Below are positions 54,567-64,000 of a stretch of DNA of 64,000 nt, one piece after another. How positions within the stretch are numbered: position 1 is the stretch's first letter; every line of letters starts with the position of its first letter. The translations under genes and the position numbers were made by a program. A model generated the notes under the pieces. That model ran no database searches and was not told where the DNA came from. It saw nothing but the letters and a program-made list of their open reading frames with translations. This DNA comes from Turritopsis dohrnii. Its lineage: Eukaryota > Cnidaria > Hydrozoa > Anthoathecata > Oceaniidae. Location of the stretch: positions 372,001-436,000 of the forward strand of contig BQMF02000327.1 of assembly GCA_027922465.2 (NCBI GenBank), read 5' to 3'.

Positions 54567-56754
54567 TCATGACAGTTGCACCTTGGTATGGTACTCCGTG
54601 AAGCATTTACGACAAATGAACTTTTTGCACCGTTCGCAGAAATTATAAGTTTTTTTGTATCTAGGTTTTCCTTTATCATTTTTCTTGTAGCCACAATGAA
54701 CACAACATCTTTTTTCATTAGGATACTTGCTAATGGCAAAATGCCTTCCTTTCAGCCTTGGTTGAAAAGCATTCCCGGGAACCTTAACATTCACGAACTC
54801 GTCGTTGTGTACTTGCAACTGCGGCTCAACTAACTGATGGATGAGGGAAACACGAAACTTCTTATGTGATTGGTACTTCTTTCCTAGATCAGGATACTTG
54901 GCAAAATACAAAACCATTGCATTGATGATGGCCAATTCCATAAGTCTAACAAAACATTTCTTCCACCACTTCAATGTTTTTCTTGCAAAGGGATAACTTG
55001 ATAGATATTGGTCGCACTTATCTACGCCGTTCATAAACTTGTTGTATTCAACAACAGCGGACGGCTTTTCAACTGGGTTTTCATCACCGCGTCTGAAGAC
55101 ATTTTCTTTATGGGTGCCATGTATGGTTGTGATGACATAAACATCCCTTTTATCGAACCAATGAACTGAAACTAGGTTGTTGATACGCAAAAACATCATT
55201 TCGCCCCGTTTCAGTTTTTTGTGAAATCTCGGCGGAAAGTTACCACGATCCCGTCTAATAGTACCACAAGCATAGGTACTTCGGTTCTCTAAGTCTTCCA
55301 TAAGCTTCTTGTTAGAATAGAAGTTATCAAAGTAAAGATTGTGATTTTTGTCTAAATAATGTTCCATTAGATCAAAAACTACGCGATAGGATAATCCATG
55401 CTCAGTTATTCCTGCGTCAATCTTTCCGGTGTAGATCTGGAACTGTAAACAATATCCACTCGAGGCTTCACATAAAGCCCATACCTTTATCCCAAACTTT
55501 GTAGGCTTTTTGGGCATGTACTGGATAAAATTAACCCGACACCGGGTTCCTATCATCTGTTCATCGATGGATAGTTCCTTCTCTGGAGTGTACCGATGTC
55601 TGAATGTATTATTCAAAATACCCGGTAGCGTTCCAAGTTTATATAATTTTCCACCTTCTTGCTCATTGCTGTGAGATAAATGCAGGTATTTCATAATTTC
55701 AAAGAATCTTTTCCTTTTCATAATAGTAGGGAACCAAGGCACTTGAGTTATCCCATCTCGGCTCCAGTAGTCGTGGAATTTTGGTAGATCCACAATGCCC
55801 ATGGCAATAATCAAACCGAAAAATGCCTTCATTTCTTCCACTGTTATGTCTTTCCAGTTGTTTATCACCTTTCCTTGTTGCCTATAGTACCTATTACTCT
55901 CATCTACAATATCTTGAATGATGGCATCAGAGAAGAATAAGTTGAAGTACTCATAGGGTGTGTCGGCCGCAGCTGATACACGATCTGGTCCGCTAACCTC
56001 TGCGAATGGTTTATCTACATTTGGATTTTCAAACAGATTGTTTTCATCCATCCAAGGGTTTGCAGGAGTGACATTGGCAGCACCACGTCCACGACCACGA
56101 ACACTGTTGCCACTACCAGGAACACCCCGGCCACGTGCACGGTTACCACGAACACATCCACGATTACCACGTCCACGGTTACCACGTCTACGATTACCAC
56201 GTCCACGGTTACCACGCCCACGGTTACCACGTCCACGATTACCACGTCCATATCCATTGCTACAATGGGAACTGGAAGAACCAGTTGATTCAGCTTCACT
56301 TGTTTCTGATTCAGTGTCCACCTATAAAATGAAATAGAACGTAATATTTTCATGCAAGAAAATGTAAGTGGCGCCGGTCAGCTGAAAATTTTGGTGGCAT
56401 GCAGCATATGGCTTCTTGGATGATAACTTTTTATTTTGTGACTTTTTTAGTGCTAGCAGTGGGTAAGTAAAAGTAATAGTGCCAAACCTTGCTTTCAAAG
56501 GATAAATCTGCAAAGTTATCTTCCTGATCTGTATTGGTCTCACAAGCATCATTCTGCGACAGCGGAGACCCATGGCTAACTGTGTGTTGCGGCACGCTGT
56601 CATCAATAAAAATTACAGAATCTCTGTAACAGGGATCATCATCATTATCTTCACTGAAGTCTGAATCTATTTCAGACAAAGAATCTTCGTCATCTGAAGC
56701 AAAAATCCCAGCTATAACTTCATCAACAGTAAGCCTTTTACTGAGTCCTGCCAT
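54567..56754 (-). CDS. piggyBac transposase, complete, two exons
   Basis: Exon 1 is 56754-56488 (ATG, 89 codons, acidic D/E-rich). The intron is 56487-56322 (166 nt, AAG|GT donor, TTTTATAG acceptor, phase 0). Exon 2 is 56321-54567 (584 codons). The 673-residue product matches the DDE_Tnp_1_7 family. Catalytic aspartates are at D342 (S-I-D-E-Q), D421 (Y-F-D-N-F) and D523 (N-G-V-D-K), with D526 in C-D-Q; the spacings of 79 and 102 agree with D268/D346/D447 of the founding insect enzyme. A C-terminal Cys-rich zinc-binding domain (C-C-V-H-C, C-E-R-C, C-R-K-C) reads end-specific DNA. After the acidic leader comes an unusual Arg-Gly-Asn repeat tract. No lesion is visible. Confidence 0.95.
56125..56250 (-). 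repeat. 15-bp coding minisatellite (Arg-Gly-Asn repeats) in the transposase
   Basis: Tandem GGTAACCGTGGACGT-type units on the coding strand give repeated R-G-N-R-G. Basic, Gly-rich tracts like this resemble RGG-type nucleic-acid binding regions; a role here is inference. Confidence 0.85.
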
Positions 56755-56920
56755 TGCTGTTGAAATATTTTTCTGAACTTTCACTTTCTAAATACTAAGC
56801 ACAGGATACTTCACCACAACTTGAAAACGGCCGTAGACGCTTCACTGAACCTCAGAGTGACTGTACATAGCAAAAAACCGGAAGATTTCAATCGGGTTAG
56901 TTCGGGAAATCAGATTTACT

Positions 56921-56946
56921 CAATGTGGTCCGTACGGACCACATTG
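56921..56946. repeat. Perfect 26-bp palindrome beside the right end of piggyBac-2
   Basis: CAATGTGGTCCGT followed directly by its reverse complement, abutting the terminal repeat. The left end has no equivalent, so the two ends are asymmetric. Confidence 0.85.
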
Positions 56947-57314
56947 GTACCCAAAGAGTTAATGGTGCATTCTTAAGTATTTGAGTGAATGTGATGTATA
57001 TTTAATATCTATGATTGTTTTGAATTAAATTGTACTACAATGATATACATTGCTTTATGAACTCAATATCTGTTTCACATTTGAATTGGGGTTTCTTATT
57101 CACTGTCACACTAAATGTATCTCAAAAGTTCCTATTTCGACCTTCCTAGTGAGCGAAAAGATTTTCGATTTTGCTTTACAGTCCATTACTCTTCAACTTT
57201 CCTGAAAGCGCTGACCTTCAGGCCTCAGGCCTCTTGTTGTTTTTCAAATTGTTGTCATTGTTTCAAAAAATCTTTACTTTTCATTCACATCTTAATCGAC
57301 CATTAAAGATTTAA

Positions 57315-57605
57315 ATCTATTTGTGATCTATTTCACTTTTTTGAAAAATTATTTCGCCTTTTGAACGATCAAAGATTGATGTTTGTCTCCCCAAAAATTG
57401 AGCTGTTTTGCTCTTTTCTATAAAAAGCTCGTTTTTTTCATCTTCGTTTTTCTTCTTCCATTTTTATTATTCTTCCAAATTTTTTATATCATGAAAAAGT
57501 GCTTTTTAAGCTTGACACAGCGCAAAAAGAACTTTTGAAATATCTCATAACCTTCAAATTTGCCAAGCATTCATAAAAACTGTGCAAGTTCATTTGAAAC
57601 GTACT
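57315..57605 (-). mobile_element. ~290-bp repeat, second copy, inserted at TTTAA
   Basis: Inverted copy of 53358-53640. TTTAA flanks it at 57310-57314 and 57605-57609, while copy A has one TTTAA in AAAGATTTAATTAC (about 13889-13893). It is therefore a post-duplication insertion in B. No terminal inverted repeats or frame are visible. Confidence 0.7.
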
Positions 57606-58536
57606 TTAATTACATTTTCCTTATTTTTTAAGAAAACACTTTTTCATTTTTCACAAAAATATACTATTCTAAAGAACTTAAAAATGGATTTCCACCGATG
57701 TATAAATTATTTTCAAATTCGGTTTATTTAAATTTTAAAAAAAATTACCGTTTCTAACATTTTGAAACACACTGTATATAATGACACATTACATAAGCAC
57801 TTAAATGAAGTGGTCCTACTCTTTTGAAATAGACATCTTTCATTAGAAAGTGACCAAATTTTATGAAGCAACCTTCTCATTTCAATAGATTTTGAATTGA
57901 ATAATAATGTTGAATGATTTTATGAATGTGAATATAGTTTGTTCACTCCATTCATGTACAAACACAGCTGAATGCTTCGGTGACCTTTCAAATTTTAATG
58001 ATCGCCATCATAAATAAAGCTAACTCTTATGTCTGAACATTTAGAGTTTTCAGGAGGTTAGATACACACATCGTAGATAATTTATGAATACTAAAACCTC
58101 CAGCGTATAAGTTGTTTTGATGAAAATATAAGAACTATAGGATTCCGTTGAAATGTGAGTAATACATTTTAAATTACAGTGTGCATGGTGCGTTACGCCG
58201 TCCTTCCACAATAATCGTTTTTATGAAAGTAGTTAATAAATGCATCAAATTTATGAACCTCCGTTTTAAAACATACTATGGTCTTACTTTTTATATTTTA
58301 TATTTTTTAATTGATGTGCTGCTAATGAGAAAGCATATCAGACTGAAACTAACGATTTGGCCATGAATGTGGTGAACAGACTATAACTTCTTCCTCCCAA
58401 ACATTATACCACGAGGGTCTTTTTAACATTGACAGAGTTTTTTCGTTATCAATATAGAATTTTTTTGTGTTCGAAACACTGAACCTCCAAGCACTCATGT
58501 TTTTTTTGTTTTTTTACTTTTATCCACTTTGGTTTC

Positions 58537-58805
58537 AGAATGTGTCTCCAACATAAACCACAACAAAATGTTATTGATGCAGAGATAAAATTGCACAAAA
58601 CCACATGAATTTTGCAAATTCTCTTTTATCATTTAAGTCTACGCCTCTTGACTTGATAAGGAATAAAGTAATTTCAACTCGACGAATTATATATTTAACC
58701 TCTACAGTGGTTAAGATGTGACGATATTAATAACTTAATAAAGGCAAACATTCTTTGGACCACGTTTCATAAAGATTACACAGACTTTGTGTAATTCTCA
58801 TCTGG
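58537..58805. repeat. Low-copy repeat family, unit upstream of peptide gene B
   Basis: Counterpart of 14826-15095, lying upstream of the copy-B peptide promoter. Confidence 0.6.
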
Positions 58806-59017
58806 CGTGTTAATCAACCATAAAAAATTTAACTATGTTTTTCCAAGACATTTTCATTATCTTGTTCTTTGGAAGGCTTGCAGTTAGAATACAAACCCAC
58901 ATTGTGTGATCGTAATAGATAAGAAAGAAAGAAGGATTGATATATACGCGCCAATTTAGCAGGATGCTTCAGTTCTCTTTGTAATCTGGTTATGCTCGCG
59001 TTTTCTAAAAAGAAATC

Positions 59018-59369
59018 ATGAAGATTTTATTCACAGTTTTACTCTTACTGATGGTTGTAACATTGACAACAAGTAACATCCTATTTATTTATTTATTTGT
59101 TTGCTTATTTATTTATTCATTTGATAAGTTAATTTATGAAATCTTTATACAGCTTGAGTGCTTTCAGTATTATACACGCACTCAAGGTAAATATTGCTAT
59201 GTTTATTAGCAAAATGTTATCATGTGAAAATACTCTTCAATTTCCAGGTAAATGTTGGAAACCCTGTAAAGTTAAAAGATATGGTGATATGGTGGCACAA
59301 GATATGGTGAAATACGAAGTAACTAATGGTGAGGTGCCTTTCAGTTTTTTTAAAGCAGTGAATGGATAA
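59018..59369 (+). CDS. Small secreted two-cysteine peptide, copy B (two exons)
   Basis: Exon 1 is 59018-59072, the intron 59073-59247 and exon 2 59248-59369, with exon lengths, intron length and splice sites identical to copy A. The signal peptide differs at one residue (Ala17 to Thr). Residues 22-32 differ at seven positions (N22W, K24P, R27V, R28K, K29R, D30Y, V32D) while Cys21, Cys25, Lys23, Lys26 and Gly31 stay. The remaining 26-residue tail is identical in protein. Upstream, TATATA and TCAGTT are kept at the same spacing, and AATAAA follows at 59522. Both genes look functional. Antimicrobial, toxin-like or signalling roles are all possible, and no family is recognised. Confidence 0.65.
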
Positions 59370-59521
59370 TAATAATGACAATCGATCTATATTAACAAAC
59401 AGTTCAGTAAATAGTTCATATTTCATAACAGATGCTGTTAGAGAAATAATCGCAAAAATACTCAATTACAGAAAAGGTGATCCGTAGTAAGTACAGCTAT
59501 CTGGTTCTCTTTCCTCCATTC

Positions 59522-59527
59522 AATAAA
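59522..59527 (+). promoter_or_regulatory. Poly(A) signal of peptide gene B
   Basis: AATAAA about 150 nt after the stop codon, at the same place as in copy A. Confidence 0.5.
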
Positions 59528-59607
59528 AGATATTTGGTTTTCGACTATCCAAAAAATGATTCAAAATATTATCATTGAGAGTAGTTTATTGAATGCCAAC
59601 TTATTAT

Positions 59608-61967
59608 ATATTTCCCCGTAGGACGAAATATATGTTAAAATCGGCAGTTTCCTTCTCCTTCTCCTTCTTCTCCTTCTTCTCCGTTCACTTTTATAGCTGC
59701 GGTTCGGTATTGAATTTTCGCCTAGCCTCCAAAGTAGATAAGAATAGAGGCTAGTCTACAGCACGCCATTTTTTTCAGTCAGTGCAGATGAGTGGAAGAT
59801 TTTTGTTTTTTTTTCTGCTAGCTCTTAAAATGATTCAATAGATGAAACGTTAAATGATGGAAATGAATCGTTTTAGTTCAGTGTGTCTTTTGAATGAACG
59901 TGTAAAACCAGAAAAAATTGATGTATCAATGCAATGATGTTTTGTTTTTGTTGATAACATTGTTGATGATTGGTAATTAGTATGCTTCGAACAGCAAACC
60001 ATTGGATCTGTGGTTTCAGTGCAAAGGTGAAAATTCATTATCAATAGCCAGGCTGAAGATTTATTTTTATTTTACAACCTGATATAATGTAGAGCTCAAC
60101 TGAACTGAAAGCACGATGTACCAGCCATATAAAGCAACGGTAGAAACCCTTTTCATGTGGGGGGAGAACGACCAGTTCAACCAGTTTCAAAAAGTACATA
60201 CAAAAATAGCTAGTAAAAACATGATGTCGTATATGCAACAAGAAGTACAGAAAACCTATTACGTATAATATTTTAAAACGTATTATATATAGTCATTTAA
60301 TCCAACGGAAACATAGTTTACTATGGATGAATTCCATGATCACGTATACTGTTTTGACACTGTATATCATATTTTATTTTGCAAAATTTAATATATGTAT
60401 ATATACTGTCAATTTTCCTGTACGAACAACGAACGTAATTCAAAACACAACACAAATGACAGTCTGAAATCAAGACTGCGCACGAACTTCTACTTTCAGC
60501 TATGTAGTGATTTGGTTATGGATATATATACTACCAAAGTTTTTTTTTCCATTTGGGATTTATATATGAAGGTCATTTTTACCACAAAATAAACACAAAA
60601 TAAATATTTCTGTTGTATTTTATGTAGCACTGACGATGGTTGTTTAACCGAAAAGCTTCTGCTATTTTAAACTTATTGTTTTTAATGCTTACATTAGCCA
60701 ATAAACATGACGAACTTTGATAATAATAAATATTTCTGTTATTCTGAATATATACTTGAATTTAGTTTTATAAATTGCCACTTTAAGAGTTTGAAATTTT
60801 TAGCTGTTTGAAGTCGCCATTCTGTTTACATGAGAAATTTCGATACGGTCTTGGAGAGTTTTGTCGAGTAAAAATCGAAACAATAGATTTACTTGCTTCT
60901 AGTATACGAGTGCGTTTTTACACGAGAGCTATACTTAACTCACACCGGTTTGAGATTTCAATACGGGTAGAAATATTTTCTATGCAAGATGGAATAAATT
61001 TAGCACATTCTATATTTTTATTTCATGTATCGTCAGCAAAATTTAATTAACATGCACATGCTTGTTAACACATTTTATGATAAAACAATGAAATGTGAAA
61101 ACTTTCACACCTTTCCAAGCTGTATCGAAATTTCAAACCTACTTCTTAAGTAGGTTTGAAATCATCACGGGTAAAATTTCAGTACGGCCGTTATCATGTA
61201 AACATCGCTAAAGGTTTGACCAGGAACCGTAGTGAAATAATCACCCATATCGAAACTCGTAACAGGAGGATTGAAATTTCAAACCGGTTTGAGTTCACTA
61301 AGGCTCTCATGTAAACGCACTCTATAAGGCCATCTTTTTTAAAAAAATAACTATTCTGTCCTAATTTGAAATGTTACACGTAATATTTGTAAGTAGAGAT
61401 TTTGATAACTTTTGATAGTTATTTGCTTATGTCTACCCCAAAGTAAACTGTGGTATCAAAATAAGGTTTTTCTTCTTTTGTACAGAAAACCTGTATATAT
61501 ACAAATTTGATTGTATGATGTTGTAAGATAGTTTTATTTGAGTTACAAATAGGAAACTTGTCAAGCTTCTGCAACAATAAAGATCATACATCTTATTATT
61601 AAGATGAAATTGTCTTACACATTGATGAGTTTTTTGATATGCAGTTGTTTAAGGGAAAATATTAGTCGCATTTAGGTCTTTTCATTTTTAGCTACGTGTC
61701 CATAGTAACTTCTCAGTCACTTTTTAACTCCTCAGCAAAAAATTTTAAGAGAAACCTTATCATTGGACCGTGAACAATTTCATTTCATAATAACTTAAAA
61801 GTAAGTTTTTTGTGGCATTAAATTCAACCTGAGTATCAGGTCGATGGTAGTTATACTGTAATTATTTAACGATACATTTTTCTCATGGTTATCAATGTAC
61901 ACACAATAATTGGTAAAATGTTTGCAACTTTGGGGAAATATATAGTCGCATTTTTGCGAATCTTGTT
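59608..61967. mobile_element. ~2.36-kb copy-B-specific insertion, composite
   Basis: Copy A reads straight through (..CAACTTATTATTTGTTAC..). In B the left junction is CTTATTAT and the right is CTTGTTAT, a possible imperfect 8-bp target duplication. Near the ends, ATATATTTCCCC (left) and GGGGAAATATAT (right, followed by the small hairpin TCGCATTTTTGCGA) are inverted. A related phrase, GGGAAAATATTAGTCGCATTT, lies inside at about 61654. The interior has a TTCTCC polypyrimidine tract (59648-59692) and a separate MITE at 60908-61322. No transposase seen. Confidence 0.7.
60908..61322. mobile_element. ~415-bp MITE (GAGTGCGTTTxCAxGAGAGC ends, TATA flanks)
   Basis: The left end GAGTGCGTTTTTACACGAGAG ... 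CACACCGGTTTGAGATTTCA is mirrored at the right as GAGTGCGTTTACATGAGAGC ... AAACCGGTTTGAAATTTCA, giving imperfect inverted arms of about 60 bp. TATA lies at 60903-60906 and 61323-61326. An inner palindrome, AAACCTACTT..AAGTAGGTTT, lies at about 61136-61158. Confidence 0.75.
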
Positions 61968-62689
61968 ATTTGTTACTTCGGAAAATCAATTTTCAGATTA
62001 AAACGTCTTGAAATCTGATTTTAATATTTATTTTCAAGGTTACGCATAATTTAGGTTTAAGTGTTATAACTATTTGGAAATATAAACAGTACTAGCGACT
62101 CAATAAATTCTTTAGATTTAAAAGAAATTTTATTATACTGCAATGCTGGGCTATTTTGATTAAGCAAGGAATTGCGTGCATTGGATTCTTATCGCATTAG
62201 TCCAATACATTCTTTGCATAGTAGAAGCGCTAATCAATGAAAAAAAAAAGGAAATGCATGATCATATTGTTGAATTGTCATTGGAAAAGCGTTGTTTCAT
62301 ATGGGAACAAACTATGAGTACATGCCAGTTTTCCATCATTTAAAGATTTTTAAGTACATAATTGATAATTCTCAACAACTCCATTTGTGTTTTATTATTT
62401 CAGTGATGGAGAGATTGAAAAACTTCCCATTATGGAAAGGCTGATGGATGATCAACAAGGAAACGAATGAATTTGACGCAATTTTTATACTTAAATGTAT
62501 TTTGTAATCATTTTGTAATCATATTGTACTTAAAATAAGTATTTTCCAGGACTTACAATTATTTCTAATTGTAATTTGTAATCATTTTGTGCTAAAATTA
62601 AGGATCTTTTGCTTTTGAAGGATTTATGTAATAAATGAATTTATTACTGTTCTTTCGGCGCAGCTTTTTTCACGTGACCGAACCTTTGG

Positions 62690-63290
62690 AATCGCTATAA
62701 AGACAGACACTTCACAATGCGGACATCTCTTTAAGACAAACACTTTACCTAAGGAATGGATGGATTTACAAACAAACTCTTGTGAAAAAGTCTCTATAAA
62801 GCAGATAATTATGAAGTAGACGCTCTATAAATCGGACACTTATTTCAGGTCTATAAAAAATTTTCTAAAGCGGACAAAGTTAGAAAAGCAATTTTTAAGG
62901 TGAAATAATTTATATTTTCTAGAATATTTACTTTTTACAATGTTTTGCTCCTTTGTCAATCCTCGAACAATTTTTTACACTGAATGGCTTTGGCAGGTCC
63001 AAGAAATTTGAAATTCACAGGAATCTCGAGTCCGTATTTTTTTGGTTTCAAGTATAGTAGCATTTGACTTTTTCTCTTTAGAATAAAATCGTTTTTCATT
63101 GCATTAAAGGTATCTTACTTTCCCTTCTTCTTTCCCTTTGAAACTTGTTAACTTTACAAACCATATTAGAGATCCATTATTGATTTATTTTCGCTAAATA
63201 TTAATTTTCTTATGGAATTTCTATAAACCGGATATCTCTCTAAAAGGGACACCTTTTTCAGGTCCCAATGGTATCCGCTTTATGCTATAT
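62690..63290. repeat. Degenerate pogo/Tigger-like repeat, copy B
   Basis: Counterpart of 16620-17230, with the same CTATAAAGCAGA, AAAGCGGACAAAG and CTATAAACCGGATATCTC phrases. Confidence 0.4.
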
Positions 63291-64000
63291 TTAAAAACAG
63301 ATAAGAAATTCTTATGGTTTACAATGGATGTTGGCGTCTTAGAGTAAATTGCAAGAGAAAAATTGGCTCAAAATATATTTTTAAAAACATCAGAAGGGAG
63401 ACCTCGAAGATAAAGAAATTGCGCGACTGAACCACTCTTTCGTTAGAAATATTCAACTTGCACGTGATCTAAAGCATCGCTACATCCCAATGAAAGGCAT
63501 CGGGAAAATGCATAGATTCGCTGAATAGATACCAAGGGAAATTATTTGCCAAATCAACCTCATCGCCTTGTAAACCTGATACTTAGATAAAAAAATATCG
63601 CTCTTACTTACATGAGACCCAAGAAAGAACTTCTTCAGTTTCATGAATGTTAGATCAATTAGTGAGATTTCTTGGAAGCTTTGGCATAGTTAAAAAATTT
63701 AAAACGTGAATGCCATTAATATTTTAATGGCTGAATGACTTTTTTGTTGAACACATCCTCAACTGTATCAACTTGAAGCCTTTGTCTCGCAAAGGCTGTC
63801 CAGGTTTTTTATCGTTTGCACAACAAAGTAATGTAGTTCAATAAAACATTTACTGAGCTAAAGCTATCTTACAACAAGTATATAAGTCAACTTTGTATAC
63901 AGATATACATAGGAACAGAAAAGGACTGTCAAACTATTTTAAAAGCTACAGAAGCCACTAACTATCAAAGATAATAAAAAAAAATTAATGACCCTTCAGT

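Larger units (their letters stand above)
54032..56958 (-). mobile_element. piggyBac-2: intact transposon with TTAA duplication
   Basis: Perfect 13-bp terminal inverted repeats CTCTTTGGGTACC lie inside TTAA at 54028-54031 and 56959-56962. Copy A has the empty site with a single TTAA (13540-13543, TAGACATTAATGGTGC), so the insertion followed the duplication and integrated precisely. It contains one two-exon transposase gene on the minus strand and looks capable of movement. Confidence 0.96.
45081..64000. repeat. Segmental duplication, copy B (continues past window end)
   Basis: Collinear with copy A from its first base; the last base of the window corresponds to about 17919 in A. Private insertions are piggyBac-2 at 54032-56958, a ~290-bp repeat at 57315-57605 and about 2.36 kb at 59608-61967. 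B retains about 1.36 kb (49363-50724) missing from A. Confidence 0.93.

Noticed and set aside
56130..56250. CRISPR array
   Set aside because: The repeats are contiguous coding minisatellite units without spacers, in a eukaryotic transposase.
55960..56353. Arg/Pro-, His/Tyr- and Val/Asp-rich open frames around the minisatellite
   Set aside because: They are other-frame readings of the 15-bp coding repeat in the piggyBac transposase.
56754..56784. Earlier start for the piggyBac-2 transposase at 56784
   Set aside because: That codon is GTG; the first ATG in frame is at 56754.

Overview
The window is AT-rich, intron-bearing metazoan nuclear DNA. It has almost no host genes and a dense, mixed load of transposons: two non-LTR retrotransposons, a Penelope-like element, two piggyBac families, a mariner relic, a HARBI1-type relic, a tRNA-derived SINE, and many TIR/MITE elements with readable target-site duplications. 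This mix suggests an early-branching animal, most likely a cnidarian. That assignment is inference, because no conserved host gene in the window fixes the species.

The main structure is a large direct segmental duplication. Copy A (221 to at least 17919) and copy B (45081 to the window end at 64000) are nearly identical over long stretches, and B clearly runs past the window edge. Each copy supplies the empty site for insertions in the other. Only A carries LINE-1 (8183-12388), a 717-bp TIR element (989-1705), a 495-bp element (4381-4875) and a 49-bp-arm hairpin (13020-13141). Only B carries an intact two-exon piggyBac transposon (54032-56958), a ~290-bp repeat (57315-57605) and a ~2.36-kb insertion (about 59608-61967). 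A has also lost about 1.36 kb that B retains (49363-50724). Both copies share a decayed piggyBac-1, a HARBI1 relic, the SINE and the peptide gene described next.

The only convincing host-type gene is a two-exon gene for a small secreted peptide (A: 15303-15654; B: 59018-59369). It has a TATA box about 30 bp upstream of an initiator-like TCAGTT, a signal-peptide exon, a short intron and a poly(A) signal. The paralogues differ by only about 2% in exon 1 and the intron. In an 11-codon block around the second cysteine, however, 13 of 33 bases differ and every codon change is non-synonymous, while the rest of the exon is almost unchanged. I rate this as the most interesting signal in the window.

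The spacer (17920-45080) holds, in order: diverged local duplications (17590-19410, 20292-20850); a transposon nest (25256-32771) in which an element with perfect 45-bp TIRs has taken in LINE-2, a TTAA/CCCTAG MITE and two abutting TAA-flanked MITEs; a GTACTCCC-rich fold-back element (33942-34423); a Penelope-like fragment with GIY-YIG endonuclease (36158-37324); a scrambled older partial copy of the duplication unit (37490-41540) that has lost the peptide exons; a mariner relic (39701-43142); and a CGCGTTAA MITE (44595-45044). No CRISPR, rRNA or bacterial-type gene was seen.
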